Origin: Cymbidium sinense
Lineage: Eukaryota; Streptophyta; Magnoliopsida; Asparagales; Orchidaceae
Length of the DNA stretch: 64,000 nucleotides
NCBI GenBank assembly: GCA_021442155.1
Contig: CM038220.1
Coordinates: 78,417,817-78,481,816, forward strand
Direction: 5' to 3'
The position numbers were made by a program, and so were the translations under genes. Positions 22,871-36,420 of the stretch are shown in pieces (position 1 is the first letter of the stretch; each line of letters begins with the position of its first letter). The notes under the pieces were generated by a model. That model saw only the letters and a program-made list of their open reading frames with translations, searched no databases and was not told where the DNA came from.

Positions 22871-25800
22871 TAAGAAGGATTGCTTATACTCGCATTAATA
22901 AATTGCATAAACAAAAATAAATCAATTAAATAATTTTTGCATATTCCTTTTCTATTTCATTTCTTTTATATGCATGTTTGTACTTAATTAAAGTGGTATA
23001 TTAGTCTGGACAACCCTAAGGTTGCGAGGCTTTAAATAGCCCTAAGTAGGTCTTGTATCTTATACCTCTGCTTAACAATGGCGCTGTGCTCACTTATGCC
23101 TTTCTTACTTTCATGCATGTATGTGAAATTTTGGATAAGGAGAACCTTTTCTACTTAAAAAAAAATTATACATGTTTAAACTACTAAATTTTCTTAAATG
23201 GATTACTTAGCATGCATCATAAAGTATGTTAACTATTCTCATTTTACATGTATAGATATGCTTAGGGTCCATCCATATGCATGTTATATATGTTGGGAAA
23301 AAAATTGAAGTAATGTATGTTATGTGAATTTTGATTCATTTTATTTAATCTTAAAATACCTTTCTTTTGAATAGGTTTGTTTAAACTTAGGATTAAAAAA
23401 TCAAAAAATATTCACCTAAATGAAATTAAAATGTGAACTTACCTTAGAAATTACTTAAGGATTTGGAAGGAAGAGAAGTCTCTTTCTCTCTTTATAACTT
23501 AGTAATTAATTCTAGGTTTCACTAAACAAATTAAAATATGAAATAAAAATAACCTAAAACACTTAAAAACTTAAATGAAACCTCCTCTAAGTTGAACATG
23601 TCCTTCACACTTAGAAAACTTGAACCTAAAGTCCTAAAAGCATAACACAAATCACAAAGCACACATTAGCCTAAGTCACTTCTACTTTAGGATGGGTGGG
23701 TGTTTGGTTTGATGTCATGTTTTATTTGTGATGAATAGTTTTAGATGTTAGGGTGTATGTAGAATGAATGGTAGGATGTGCTTAGTATTCTTTTCTGAGG
23801 ATTGTCTAAAGGGGCTATCATAAATAAAATATAAATGCTTCTTGCTTGCGGTGCTTTGCATAATCCATAGGCGGTGGACTTAGTCACCCATGTGTGGTGA
23901 TAAGTCAATATACATGCTTGGGATTTGTGTGGTGTGATTTAAATAACCTTTATTTTGAAGGTGTTAGTTAGATTTATACTTTTCTTTTTTCATGTATAAG
24001 TAGGATTTTGGAATGATTTGTTAGGGGATTAGGATGAGCATCATGATTTCCATCTTATGCACCATGTGAGCAGCAACATCCAACCATCAAAAGAAGAAGA
24101 AAGAAGAAGAAGAAGAATAAAGCTTGAAGACCCCATAACAATGAATTCCCTTGCTTAAATTGTAATTAATTCATTTGTAATTCGGGTTGTATAATGGTAG
24201 AGCTTCCTATCCATTTGATATTTTGGGTTTGTCTTGGTGACCACAAAATGATATTTATTCTTTTTTTTAGCTTTATAAATTATTGATGATTTGTTTAGCT
24301 TTTGCATTAAATGACATACTTTTCCTAGTTTCTTCCTTGCTTTATGTATGGCCTAGATGTGGATTAGGCTCTTTAGGGAAAAATAAATCTTTTACCCAAC
24401 TTAACAACTTGAAATAAAATTAAATAACTCATAACCTCACCTAAAGCTTAGGATTAAAATCAAGATAAAAGAATTAGCAACCCCTTAGCTGGATGAGAAT
24501 CTCTTTATAATATCATGCACAAATGCATCTTATTTCACTCTTGATTGGAGATTCCACCTTTTAGAGAACCCGACTGAGTGGTGGAAACTCACCTCTAAAC
24601 TTCTTTGCGATTTTGGCCAATAATCGATTTCTCATGCTTTAGTCATAAAATCACAGTCAAAATAATTGTCCAAAATAATAATAAAATGAAATTTGAATTG
24701 CATTAGATTTAGGTCATTTGAAGCATGTCCTTTTACATGATCTAGTCTCTTTAGGAGTGAGTTTAGGACTTATTCTTTCTAAATAAAAATAATAGCTATC
24801 TTGCATAAGCATAAAACTTGCCTATGTATTTAAAATTGTAGGAGGAGTTAGTTGTGGGTTGGAAGTCAAGAGTGGTTTGTCTCTCTTATGGAGGCAAACC
24901 AATTACCATTTTTGCCTTAGATTTGGTTGTGCTTCCTGCAAACTCCCTAGATTTAGGTTAGGTTGCTTCTCTCCTTTGCCATAAGCATAATTCCTCCCTC
25001 TTAGGCATTTCTTTAATCTTGTGTTAATGAATCTTAAGTCTTAAAATTCTAAAAATATAACAAAACTAAATCAATCTTAAAATGTAAAGCCCAATTTTAG
25101 GATATTTTAGATGCTCTAGGTTTCTACATCATGAGCATCACTACTTATTTCCATTTTGGCTTGATAATAACTCCATCTTTTGATCAATCCCATTTGATCT
25201 TAAATATAAACCAATTATTGATAGTCCTATTGAAATCTTCAAAGATAACGATCATTTACCTTAATCGAGTTTTCTAAGGGATTTGTCCTTAGGATGTAAT
25301 TAACTATGGGGCTTCCCATAGGAACTTAATGAACTCGGTTTAAAATAAACCCTTTACTTTTCCATGTAAAGTAGAAGAATCTCAGTACATGCACCCATCA
25401 TCCTTAGGAGTCCTTATTGAGGTGATTGGTTCCATTAAAGGGTAGTGACTTATCTTTTGAGATAGTACACTATACCTTGATGACGTATCCGATCACCTGA
25501 AATAGTACATCTATGGATCTACGTGACATCTTACCAAGATGAATTTCCACATATATAATTTTGCCTTATCCTCTCACCAATAGATTTGGAAGGTGATCTC
25601 TATATGTGTGTGGGAATTTTTCTCTATATAAGTGAAATTATCTAAGCTATAAATACCTACATGTGCTCAGATATAGATGAAATCATAGGGTATACTTGAT
25701 AGGAAAACAACCCTTTGTCGTGAAGGAAGCCTTAAGATTGTCCTTAGACCATCAAGACTCTAAAGTTTCTTGGGCGTAACTAAGTTGGGTTGACTACCTC

Positions 25801-27279
25801 CGACTAAGTACTAAAGTCATGATGGATGATGACCATGGGATCTAGATGGGCACATCATCATTTTCAACCATCAGGTTAAAGCTAAAATGATGAATTTCAT
25901 AATCTTAAATTCTAAAACTCCATATATGCTACTACTTCTATTAAGTGATCTAATGACTAGCCTTAATCGAAAGTTCTCTCTCTTATTGGGAGGATAATTA
26001 ACTATAGGGCTTGCATAGGAAACTCGGATCAGATCTAAAGTCCTGCAAAATGAGGGGGTAGTGTGTCTTATCAACTATTCCATCCACTTATAAAATTACA
26101 TGCTCTTAACTCATTCTCTTCAATTCAATCCAGAGGTGGGGCAAATTTTGAGTCCACATATTTTTTACTCATTGGGGACTAGATTCTCTTTTCATCTTTG
26201 GCTAGTCATATACATGCTATAGTGAAAATAAAATATTTAAAAACTAAAAATAAAAATGGCTATTTAAAAGTGTAATAAATTCATATTATTATTATATGGG
26301 ACTCTATATCGAATGAATTATTCTGTAGAGTACATCTTTATTACACTATTATTTTGTTCTGTAGTACCTCTGCATCTTGAAAGTATGGGGGTAAAATAAT
26401 AAATAATAATTACTGATCACCATATTTCACTTTTGCAGAATGGATCTTCAGAGCACTCCTTTTCATTTGGGGCATGGTGCTTGTCTACCAATGCCAATCA
26501 TCACGAGATGTTGGAGCTATAATTCAATTTGGTAGCTTGAGTTTCACTATCATGGTTGTAACTCTAAGTACCCACCCATGGTACATTTTTTGGGAATGTT
26601 GGAAGGATTGCTGCTCAATTCTGACCAACCGTCAAGGATTCTCCGATAGAGAACTTCAATTTTAAAATAAATGAGCCCTGTGATGAAAAGAATTAGTGGG
26701 CAAGCGTGTCTTTAATACCTCGTACAATTGCTCTCGATTGAGCCTTTGTGAAAGCATGATCATGAAGCTTCCTCATCGAAGAAATTAACCGGAAGAGAGA
26801 AGAAATGTGAGGGCTCAGATCCCCTTTGAATGACTGAGTGAACAAGCGATACTTGAGTATTCCCACCTACAACTTTGACAACCTAAAGTGGGTAAAAGGA
26901 ATAGCTCTCTGGGAAGTAAAGCGATCCCAAGAAACAACTTCAAGCTCCACCACCATAGAGGAGACAACCTAAAACATTATCTGCTAGGATACATAAAGTT
27001 CTCAAAGTAGCCAAGGATAGAGGCTTAATGAAAAGAAGATTTTAGAGGCCTGGGGTGATAAAAATAAAGCTCCACCAAAAAAGTTGCCATCTCTTCGGTA
27101 ACTTAGCCATCACAAGCCCGATGAGCATTTGACACTTGGATCACGTGTCCAAGAATCTGCTGTTGGAAGGGCCCAGTGAAATGGTAAACATATATGGATG
27201 CCATGGCCCTATAATGAAAGTTTGAATAATGGAAGAGGTGTGACATCTGATACATATACTCAGAAATCCATCTCAAAAA
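22871..27279. other. Retroelement leader region, no gene recognised
   Basis: This stretch includes the unlocated end of the 5' LTR and the leader before gag. A (GAA)n-type tract lies at about 24090-24118. I found no convincing primer-binding site and no recognisable protein. A short open frame at 26474-26665 and weakly coding-looking minus-strand text near 26700-27200 match nothing I know. Confidence 0.5.
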
Positions 27280-29280
27280 TAAGTCATCAGAAGTGGAAAA
27301 CCAAAAGAAGGGATATCATTAATGAAATACGATGAGAGAATCCTCTAGGGGATCCCATCATCGATCGATTCACCCTACAAAAGAAGGTTGACTTTGATCG
27401 TGATCCTTTAATAGAAGAAGATTTGTCCCCACATTGAACCGAGATCCTTGGAAACACGATCAAAATTCACGTGCAAAAAGAAGGTGATGAAGAGGACACT
27501 ATGGAAGTAGAAGTTGTCTATATGATCAAAGATATAAATGAATTCTCCACTCAACACCATCAGCAGCAACATGAACTCAGGGAACTTGAACCTGAATTCG
27601 ACATTTATGAAGAAGATCTTCACAAAAGCAAGTAGAATATGGATCTTCAATCTCTATCAAAGAAGAAGAAGAAGAAGATGAAAATGAAAAAGAGATGATG
27701 ATGAAGCGTTTATGGTTGAACAGAAAATGATCGCTTTATACAAACACAACTTCGTCGTTCACAACATTGTCTCTATAAATGCACAAGGAGAAGGGCAGTC
27801 AAGTTCTTCCCCTGAGGATGAGCAAGGAGCAGAACAACAATAAGAAATAGAAGAAGAAGAAGAGCCTGCACTGATTGATGATGTGGCGCTAGCTAAAGAG
27901 CAAAGAGAAATACAGCGTCAAATGAAGGTCAAAGATAAGGAGATTGCACAACTTAGTATTAAGATGAATGATATGATGGTACAAATGAAAATCATGATGG
28001 AGATATTGCTGAAGAATATCACATAAAATGCATCACCTGTCTTGTCTGCTAATCAACAAGAAGCTAATAATACAACTTTTATACCACCAGTCACTTTTGT
28101 ACCTCAAGCTCTTATAGTACATGCTGCACATGAAGCGAGGAATGAAGTTAGCCAACTACCTCTTCAGCCGATGACTTAAAATCTGGCTAGCACACCAAGA
28201 ATGGGAACAAGTGCTCAGCTAGAAATAATAATCAATGAAAAGATAAAGATAGCCATAGCCTTAGAGCATGCTAAAAAGCTGGTGAGCAAAGGTCACCTTT
28301 ACCAAGTTGAATATGATCAAGTGCCATACCAAAGGTTACTCGGTGCAAAATTTAATTTCTTTTGGTAATCCAAAGCAACATCTAGCCAGTTTAAGGTTAC
28401 TTGTAACACAAAGGGAATGATGCGCTACTTTTTCAGTTAATTCGACATCGACTTACTACTTTGGTATATGCCAAATGATTCAGTTAAAATCATTGCTAAA
28501 TTAGAAACTATATTTGTGAAGAGGTTCTCTAGTGCAACTGAGAAAATAGCAATCGCTGACCTTGCATTGCTGAAAAGAAGAAAAGATGAGTTAGTGACAA
28601 AATTCATAAGTCGTTGGCGTAACCTAAGTATGAAGTGCGAGCAACAATTGGAAGAAGAACATGCAATCCAATTGTTAATGGGCAATATGGATGATAAGAT
28701 GACACCATTTTTATGCATGACATCGATTGCAACATTACATCACTTGCTCGATAGGATGACTAAATTTGAAAAATTGAGTCACCCTAAGTCCGAGTTCTAT
28801 GCAGATAAAGCAAAGAGAAATAAACCTTCAGACTCAAGAAGAAATGAAATTCATGCCACTTCCTATAGCTCAAATGGTGAAAAGTGGTGATATATAATGT
28901 GGATAAAGGAAAATAGCCAATGTACAATGATGATAAGGAAAGAAGCCATCTTCTAATCCACACCAAAATTATTAGAGGCAATGGCAAACCTCAAACTTTT
29001 CCAAGTGGCAGAGAGCATCCAAAATAAGTAATAAGAGATGATGAGCGAATCAGGCCAGAAAAGATGAACAAAGATTATTCCTTTAGAAGAGACGGTGTGG
29101 CCAAATTATTTCAGCAAGTAGTCAAAGTTGGTTTGCAATAACTAGAAATTAAAAAGCCTGAAGAAGCTGATCAAGCCAGTAATCCAAATTATTATCCCTA
29201 TCATCAGATGATTAGTCATCCTATTGAAAATTGTTATATCGTTAAGGATTGGATAGAAAGGATGTATCAGTGAGGTGAAT
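27280..29280 (+). pseudogene. Decayed gag of Ty3/gypsy retrotransposon
   Basis: Acidic, coil-like sequence (about 27460-28020) is followed by a conserved plant Ty3/gypsy gag stretch. The longest open part is 28468-28890 (140 codons): 'SATEKIAIADLALLKRR', 'KFISRWRNLSMKCEQ', 'MDDKMTPFL'. After more stops, 29181-29270 reads 'NPNYYPYHQMISHPIENCYI' plus 'VKDWIERMYQ'. This matches the C-x-x-H/H-x-x-x-x-C knuckle-like end of Tat-type gag-pol proteins, with the first Cys now Tyr. At least eight stops and frame changes interrupt the reading, so no capsid protein is made. The strand agrees with the LTR order and with the protease that follows. Confidence 0.8.
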
Positions 29281-29965
29281 TTATATTATTCGACAGTGTT
29301 CTAGTCAACCACTCTACAAGGATGATTGTATCCTCATCCGTATCATCCATCAAAGATAAAAAGAAGGAGAAATCAGCTCAGACTAAAGAATGGGAAACAA
29401 TAGTCTCCAAAAAGACCATGAAAATGCTGAAGCAGCTAAAAGGCGTCCCTAGTGTTAAGTGGAAATCACCACTTGAACCTATATTAGACTTATGAGAGAT
29501 TCATAAACCAAGTATTTGGGCTTCTCGGTAGCATTTTGATAAGGCTACTTCATCCGCATATGAGCTACTAAACAGGCCTCATAAATCAGAAGCCTAAGAA
29601 AAGAAGATCAAGAAGAGAACTACAACTCAAAAGATTATTAGTAATTTGAGGAGTCACCCGGTAGATAAGATAACCATTTAGGCTTGCGGACTTTATGCCT
29701 AAACTTGCATTATTGAATCGATGAAGAAGATAATGGTGAATCTTATCGTAGAGACATCAGAATCATCTATGATGTCGAGATGTTCTTGCATCTTACTCTA
29801 AAATGACAGGGTAGTCAGATAGACTCGACCAACCCATCAAAATTATTATCAGGAAAGCAAAAAGAGTTTGAGGAGTTAACATCTGAATTTTGTTTAATAA
29901 CTCAACAAAATGATAACAGTTCAGATGAAGATCTATATTTTTCCGACGGATAAGAGTCAGACTCA
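29281..29965 (+). pseudogene. Gag-protease linker, decayed
   Basis: In-frame pieces such as 'STRMIVSSSVSSIKDKKKEK' and 'MKMLKQLKGVPSVKWKSPLE' lie between stops. This is the charged linker usual between gag and protease in plant Ty3/gypsy polyproteins. There is no catalytic domain. Confidence 0.55.
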
Positions 29966-31204
29966 TTGATATCATCACGCATAAAACATATGAAGATGAA
30001 AAATGAGTCTAGCCCTTTAGGCCAAACCTCCAAAATAAGAAGGGAATTTGAAGAAAATATATCTTCAGAAGAATCTGAGCAAGATAAGGTAATTCAAGTT
30101 CAGTTGGGAAGCAATAAAGTCTTACCACCTTCATCAAAGAAGGGAAATATGAATAAAGCTAAAGGAAAACAAATCAAAGTCAACGAAGATATCATTCCCA
30201 GAAATCCTAGAATGAAGCCTAAATCAAGCAAAAAGATTAATTATAATATTCTATCATATCTGAGAAAGATCCCTGCACAACTGAGTGTGTATAAGTCTCT
30301 CTTGATGTCAAAAGACCTCCGAAAAAAATTGATACAGGCCCTCAAAGATCCAGAGAGTTATGAAGCTTACTTTGCTGAGAAATGCATGACCGAAGCATTG
30401 CAAACTCAAGATCTCCCAGTAATCACATTTTATGAAGAAGATCTTATGTTGGGAACGGTAGATCACAACTGTCCTCTATATGGTACTATAGAGACTGATG
30501 ATATCTCGATCAGTCGAATATTGATTGATCCAAGTTCTTCCATCAATCTTATGAGTCTAAAGATGTTAAGAGTATTATAACTTGACATCCAACATCTTGG
30601 GAGAGATAAGTTGATGGTTCTTGGTTTCAATGAAGAAGGGCAGAAAACTCTGGGTTCTTTTATTCTCCTGCTCAAGTTTCGTGATTTATATATAGAAGCC
30701 AAGTTTCATGTAATCGATGCTGATACATCATTTATAGCTCTCTTAGGTTGGTGGTGTTTGCATGAGTATGACATGGTCTATCATTCTAGCATCGGTGTGT
30801 AAATCCTAAAAGAAGGAGAAGAATTCAGAATTCCTAGTAACCTACAATCATTCTCCATCAATGAAGCAAAGATTTATGAAGATGCACAATATTTCATCCC
30901 TAAAGAGCCTACAGAGCCTCTTAAAGTGGTAGCATCCACTTCAGGAACTAAAAAGCAATTTCACAAGGTGAAAGAGTAGAAGAAAAAAGCAACGCCGACT
31001 CTCCCTAAAACACTTGATTCTACATCTAAATCAAGAAGATCAGTTCCTCATTTGGGAAGTGGCACACAAGAAGAAGAAGATACTCCTGTCAAACCTAAGG
31101 GAACTTATATACTTTTAAGAAAGACAAAGTATGAAATAAGTGATTCTGATTCAGACTATGACTTTGAATCTACTTATGGAAATAGAGTTCAGAGGGTCTA
31201 TTGA
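29966..31204 (+). pseudogene. Retroviral-type aspartic protease (pro), abuts 3' LTR
   Basis: One frame runs from 29966 to 31204 with only three internal stops (30578-30580, 30800-30802 and one near 30977). It gives a charged linker, then the retropepsin-like domain at about 30418-30800: 'FYEEDLMLGTVDHNCPLYG', 'ISRILIDPSSSINLMSLK', 'KFHVIDADTSFIALLG'. The usual active-site pattern in this family is D-(P/x)-G-S(S/A). Here it reads DPSSS, so the glycine is gone. The frame continues through an acidic, Ser-rich tail ('ISDSDSDYDFES') and ends with a TGA made by the first three bases of the 3' LTR (31202-31204). No reverse transcriptase, RNase H or integrase follows. The element is therefore non-autonomous or internally deleted. 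Confidence 0.8.
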
Positions 31205-34200
31205 CCTCATTTTTAGGATGAGCTCTCAACTCCCTCCTCCTTAGGCATAGGACTTCTCTTAGACTTTAAGAGTTCCTTAGTCTTAAGACACATCTAATAA
31301 TTAGGTGGACACTCAACCTAGCCCTGAAGACTTAGAAGGGTTATCCATAGGATTAGTTCATGCCCTAGGAGTGTTAGAAAAATTTGCCTACCCTTAGCTT
31401 GGACCATTCCTCACCTTCCTTCCTTCAAGTCAAACTCCAAATCAATCCTAATAGATTTTCTAAAACTTTGAATCAATATTATTTGATTTTCTCCAAACTC
31501 AAATCAATATTGCAGATTGAAATCCATGATTAAAACCCATGATTGAAACCTATGATTGAAATTTCAAGTTCAAAATATTTCCTAAGTCCTTAATTCCCTC
31601 TTAAGGACTTAGCCTAAATTGAATTCAAATCAATTCAAACTCATGAAATTTTATCATAACTCATTTATATTTTCATTTATATTCACATATATAAATGAAA
31701 TATAAATTTAAATCAATCAAATCAAATCCAAAATTCAAATTCCAAATTCCAAAATCTTTCCCAAATCCTTAATTTTCCTCTTAAGGACTTAGCTTAGATC
31801 AACTTCAAATCAACTCAAATTCATGAAATTTTCTCATAACCCATTTATATTCTCATTTATATTCACATATATAAATGAAATATAAATTCAAATCAATTAA
31901 ATCAATTCCAAAATTCAAATTCCAAATTCCAAAATATTTCCTAAATCCTTAATTTCCCTCTTAGGGACTTAGCCTAGATCATGATCAAATCACTTCAAAT
32001 TCATGAAATTTTCTCATAACCCATTTATATTCTCATTTATATTCACATATATAAATAAAGTATAAATTCAAACAACCAAAACCACTTCCAAAAATCTAAC
32101 TCAAACTCATTCAAAATCCAACCTAAGCCTTTGAAGTCAAAATCTTGAACTTAGCCAAATCAACTTCAAATCAAGCCAAACCCTTGATTTTTGTTCATGA
32201 TTCAATCAATCCTTTAATCATAAATCCAAATATAAATACAAACTTCAACCACTTAACCAAAGCTCAATCCAAAAATCAAGCCAAAATCCATTCATGTTCT
32301 TCCTTCGAATATGAAATTGTCAAATGAATCAAAACCCATTTGACTTCAAACCACTTGCAAATGGATTTATATTTCAATCATAAGTCCATATACAAGTTCA
32401 ATCAAACTCAAACCAAGCTTTGACCAAGCCATTTGACCCACTTAGGCTCACTTGACCCAAAGTGAGATATAGTACCCTTTATTAGCCAAATTCTAATCCT
32501 AATGAAATTGGATCAAATCAAACTCACCTATGCCTCTCATCATGATCAAAAATTATCATGAGATGATCAATCAATCAAATTGGGTCAAACCAAGTCAAAC
32601 CTAAGGGTTGACCAAGTCAACACTTAGCCAAAATGAAACCCAACATAACCAAAATTCATCATAGGCCAAATTAATTAAAACCATTGATCAAGACTCATTC
32701 ATGATCAATATTTGAACTTGACTAAGTCAACATTTGAGCCTAACCTAGCCCAATTGACAACTTGACCTAGGTTGGCCTAACTTGACCGAAAAAGTCAAAA
32801 TGTGTCAAAACTTGATCTAAGCCAAATTGATTGAAACCAATGGGTCAAGTTCATTCCAAATCACTTGTTAAAATTGACCAAAGCCTCAATTGGCCAACTA
32901 GACCTAACCTAGCCCAATTGACCTTGAACCCAACTTGAACTAAAGGGTCATGTTGAGCCAAATTCAAACTTAACCAAAATTGATTGGAAACAAAGATACC
33001 AATTCACTTCATATGGCTAACCAAACCTAAACCTACCCATGACCTAGCTCAAATAGGTCAAATGGTTCAAATCAATCAACTTGACCCATTTGATCTAAAT
33101 AAAGTCATCTGAACCAAATTCAAACCTAAACTAAATTGAATCAAACCAAAGCCACCAAAACATTTCAAATGGTCATATGAACTTGACTGACAACCTTGGT
33201 TTTTTAATTTGACCAATTGGTTAACTCGACCCAAGTTGACCCATTTTGATCTAAATGGGTCAACATGAGCCAAACCATACCAAATGAACTCCAAAATCCA
33301 AACTTGGCCAAACCTATTTTCTCAACATGCCCAACATATCTAAATTCAAAATCAACTAAATGACCATTTTACTCCTAGGCCATAGAATAAATTTTGGTCA
33401 AATCCATGGGGAATTTGGTCAATTCCTCTTCATACCTACTTGATACTCTCCTTGTAGATCAAGTGAACTAGGGAGGGTGGTGCACCCAACCCAATGGGTT
33501 AGGGTCAGCCCAACTCCACCATATGGCCAAACCGAGCACATGGTTTGAAATGGCCACATGGAAAATCTCTTCCCACTTATTTTGAGCACATGTCCACTCC
33601 ACTAATCCACTCCCTAGCCTGAAATGAATCACATGGCACATCTAATAGCTCAAACAACCCTTTCAATCTTGGCATTTGGATCAATACGGTAAGCTTATGC
33701 TCGACCATTCGATTGCCAAAGGAGGAGATATACTCCCCCTAATTCACTTCAATTCTCCCTTCCCCATTGTTGATTGAGTGTGACGAAGCTAGAGGAGTCT
33801 TTTCCCAGAGATCCCAAGCTCCCTCAAGTACTTGCCAACTTCATCTTCTCAATTTTCACAAGGTGAAATAGCAGAGCTCCATAGGATTTTGAACTTAGCC
33901 AATACTCAAAATCATTGCAATTCACTTTGCACACTCCATCAGAGGATCAAGTCGAGCTTGCCAAGCTCTTTCCCAAGTTCCAAAGGCAACGAGAGATCCA
34001 CTTCAATCAAAACCAAGCTCAAGCTAAGGAGGAGGCGGTCCATAGAGCCATCCACTCAACTTTAAGAGCAAAAACTTTCACCAAAGCTTTGTCTCAACCA
34101 AACGAAGCTTCTCCAAGGGAATTGAGTGTTGGTGATCACCTCCAATGTAGTATGCCATTTTTCGACCAGTAAACTCAATGTGGTGTAGAGCTTTGTGAAA

Positions 34201-35638
34201 GAAATTTTAATCCCATGGAGTTTTGATCGTTAGATGTGCTTGTCATTAGGTTTAGATGGTGTGGGTTTATTTTCAATCCAATTTGAGCTTGATCGAGCTC
34301 AGATCTTCTCTTTGAAAGTGGATAGTCCCCATTTTTCATAGAGAAGAACAGGGAGAATTTCTCGCTATCCATCCACACATTTTGGCTGGACGGCCCAGAT
34401 TAAATTCACACTTTAGATCTAATTTAATCCCTTTTGAATGGCAGTTTTAATCTCAACCGTCTGATCCTTGATTAGACGGTTGAGGCAAAAGCGCATAGCG
34501 CCGCTGCCACACGGCACTACGATGGGATGTTTAAGTGGCCACTTGACACGTGTAAAGTGCACGTGTTGCTCTTGCATGGCATGTCAGAGGGGGAATTAAG
34601 GTTTAAATAATTAATTACCTCTAAACTTCTAAAATTCATATCTCTCTGAAGAAAAATAAGGAAAATATGAGGTAAATTGCCACTAAAGATAATTCAGTCT
34701 ATAATATTCTAAAATTAGTTTTAATAGATTTTGAATTTTGTCTTTCTCTGATTTTGCATTTTATTGGAAATTTTAATTTGCTAATTACTCCCTAATTAAT
34801 CCATTGATTAATCTCAAACTTCTTGACTGCATTTTGAGGGATGACTTGTGCCTCTCCTAATTTTCTTGGTATTTATTAGTGGCTTAATTAGGGAAATTAC
34901 TAATTCATTTCCTAATTACCCCCTTAATGTAATTAAGGATGATTAAGGGTTTGATTAGTGGTTTTACCTTTTGTTGAAGTTGATTAAGGTTTTTTTCAGT
35001 GAATGAAAGGTTTAGAGAATTATTTTGGTTATTTCCTCTAAGCTATTCCTTAAACCCCTTATTTTCCTTAATCCTCTCTTAATTAAGAGTTAATTCACTA
35101 ATTACCCTCTTAATTAATTTCTTAAAATTCTAAAACCTTCTAGAACTCAATTTATCCTTCTTGGGTAGATGCTTAGGTGTTCAAGAGCCTAAGTACAATT
35201 AAGGAAATCAAAACTTAACTCATATGGTGAGGGTGTTTTGAAATTACTTAAGTTAAACCCCTTAGCATAATTAATCATTAATCATGAGCCAAATTGCATT
35301 AGACCCTTTTCTTACTAGGTGCATTATAAATTTAAATTCCTTGTGAGATTTTATGTCATCTCATTGGCTCATAATTATTTGGTTAACTATGCTAAGGTGG
35401 TGTAGGTAAGGGGTAATTAACATGATTAATTTATACCTTAACCTAATCAAAATATAAAATGAATCTAATCATCCAAAAATTGAAAAAAAATATCAGACAC
35501 ATGTGGGAAAGGGTTAGGAACAGTAAACTCAATTCATATTTTTCAAACAAAATCAAACTCAAGATCAAATAAAAATCACGTTAAAAAAAATCTTGAATTG
35601 CTTTTAGCTTTCTTATTTCATAGGATTATCTTTAGGTT
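31202..35638 (+). repeat. 3' LTR of the element, truncated
   Basis: It starts TGACCTCATTTTTAGG and follows the 18079 LTR through the ~180-bp repeats, the TTGACC cluster and the 'AATTAAGG...' region. The match ends abruptly after 'ATCTTTAGG' at about 35638, where a partial unit of the 146-bp palindromic array begins. The lost end is not found elsewhere in the window. The purine tract just upstream (31180-31196, AATAGAGTTCAGAGGG) is a weak polypurine tract candidate. Confidence 0.8.
34452..34484. other. Perfect inverted repeat in 3' LTR
   Basis: CTCAACCGTCT and AGACGGTTGAG form an 11-bp perfect stem around an 11-nt loop. A weaker related hairpin lies at about 21302-21328 in the 5' LTR (CCATC/GATGG arms). 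Confidence 0.75.
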
Positions 35639-36420
35639 ATTTTGCATCTGTACTCTCTGTACTCTCATGAGAGTACAGACCAATTTCACAATTTCTTCTA
35701 GCTTTTGTGACCTATTTGCAAATAATATGTTTACTACATTCAATTACAGGTTGTTTGGAGCCTGAATATTAGGTTTTTTGAGCTATTTTTCAGGTGTACT
35801 CTCTGTATTCTTTTGAGAGTACAGACTATTTTCTCAAAATTTTTCACTTATTCTGGCCTGTTTGGAGAGAATATGTTTACTACAAACCATTTGAAGTAAT
35901 TATGAGGCTAATGGGTTGCATTTTGAGGTAGTTTGCTTCTGTACTCTCTATACTCTCATGTGAGTACAAACCAATTTCACAATTTCTTTCAGCTTTTGTG
36001 GCATATTTATAAAAATATGTTTTCTACATTCCATTACAGGTTATTTGGAGCCTGAATATTAGCTTTTTTCAGCTATTTTTAGGTGTACTCTCTGTACTCT
36101 CTTGAAAGTACAGACTATTTACTCAATTTTTTTCACTTATTCTAGCCTATTTGGAGAGAATATGTTTATTACATTCTATCAAAAGGTGTTTGGAGCATGG
36201 ATTTTAGCTTTTTTGAGCTGCTTTGCATGTGTAATCTCTGTACTCTCATGAGAGTACAGATTATTTTCTCAATTTTTATTAGATTTTTTGGCCTGTTTGA
36301 AGAAAATATGTTTAATAGATTCCATTACAAGCTTTTGGAGCTTGAATATTTGGTTTTTTGTGCTGTTCTGTAGGTGTACTCTCTGTACTCTCCTGAGAGA
36401 GTACAAATTATTGTTATTGT
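35639..36420. repeat. 146-bp palindromic array, inverted left edge
   Basis: About five units with GTACTCTC motifs near 35661, 35795, 35940, 36085, 36241 and 36377. The exact 18-bp core GTACTCTCATGAGAGTAC lies within 35657-35678 and 36238-36259, each embedded in a 22-bp perfect palindrome. The spacer reads as the reverse complement of that in the arrays at 41-51 kb, so this array is inverted to them. The left edge cuts into the LTR without a terminal block. Confidence 0.9.

Noticed and set aside
26690..27250. Minus-strand text with coding-like stretches upstream of gag
   Set aside because: It has several stops, is antisense to the retroelement, and matches nothing recognised.
27280..31204. 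Possible endogenous pararetrovirus
   Set aside because: The gag knuckle-like end, protease context and flanking long direct repeats fit a Ty3/gypsy LTR retrotransposon. No movement-protein or viral coat signature was seen.
33915..34172. 85-codon Gln/Lys-rich frame in the 3' LTR
   Set aside because: It lies inside the LTR, is not kept as one frame in the other LTR copies, and resembles no known protein.
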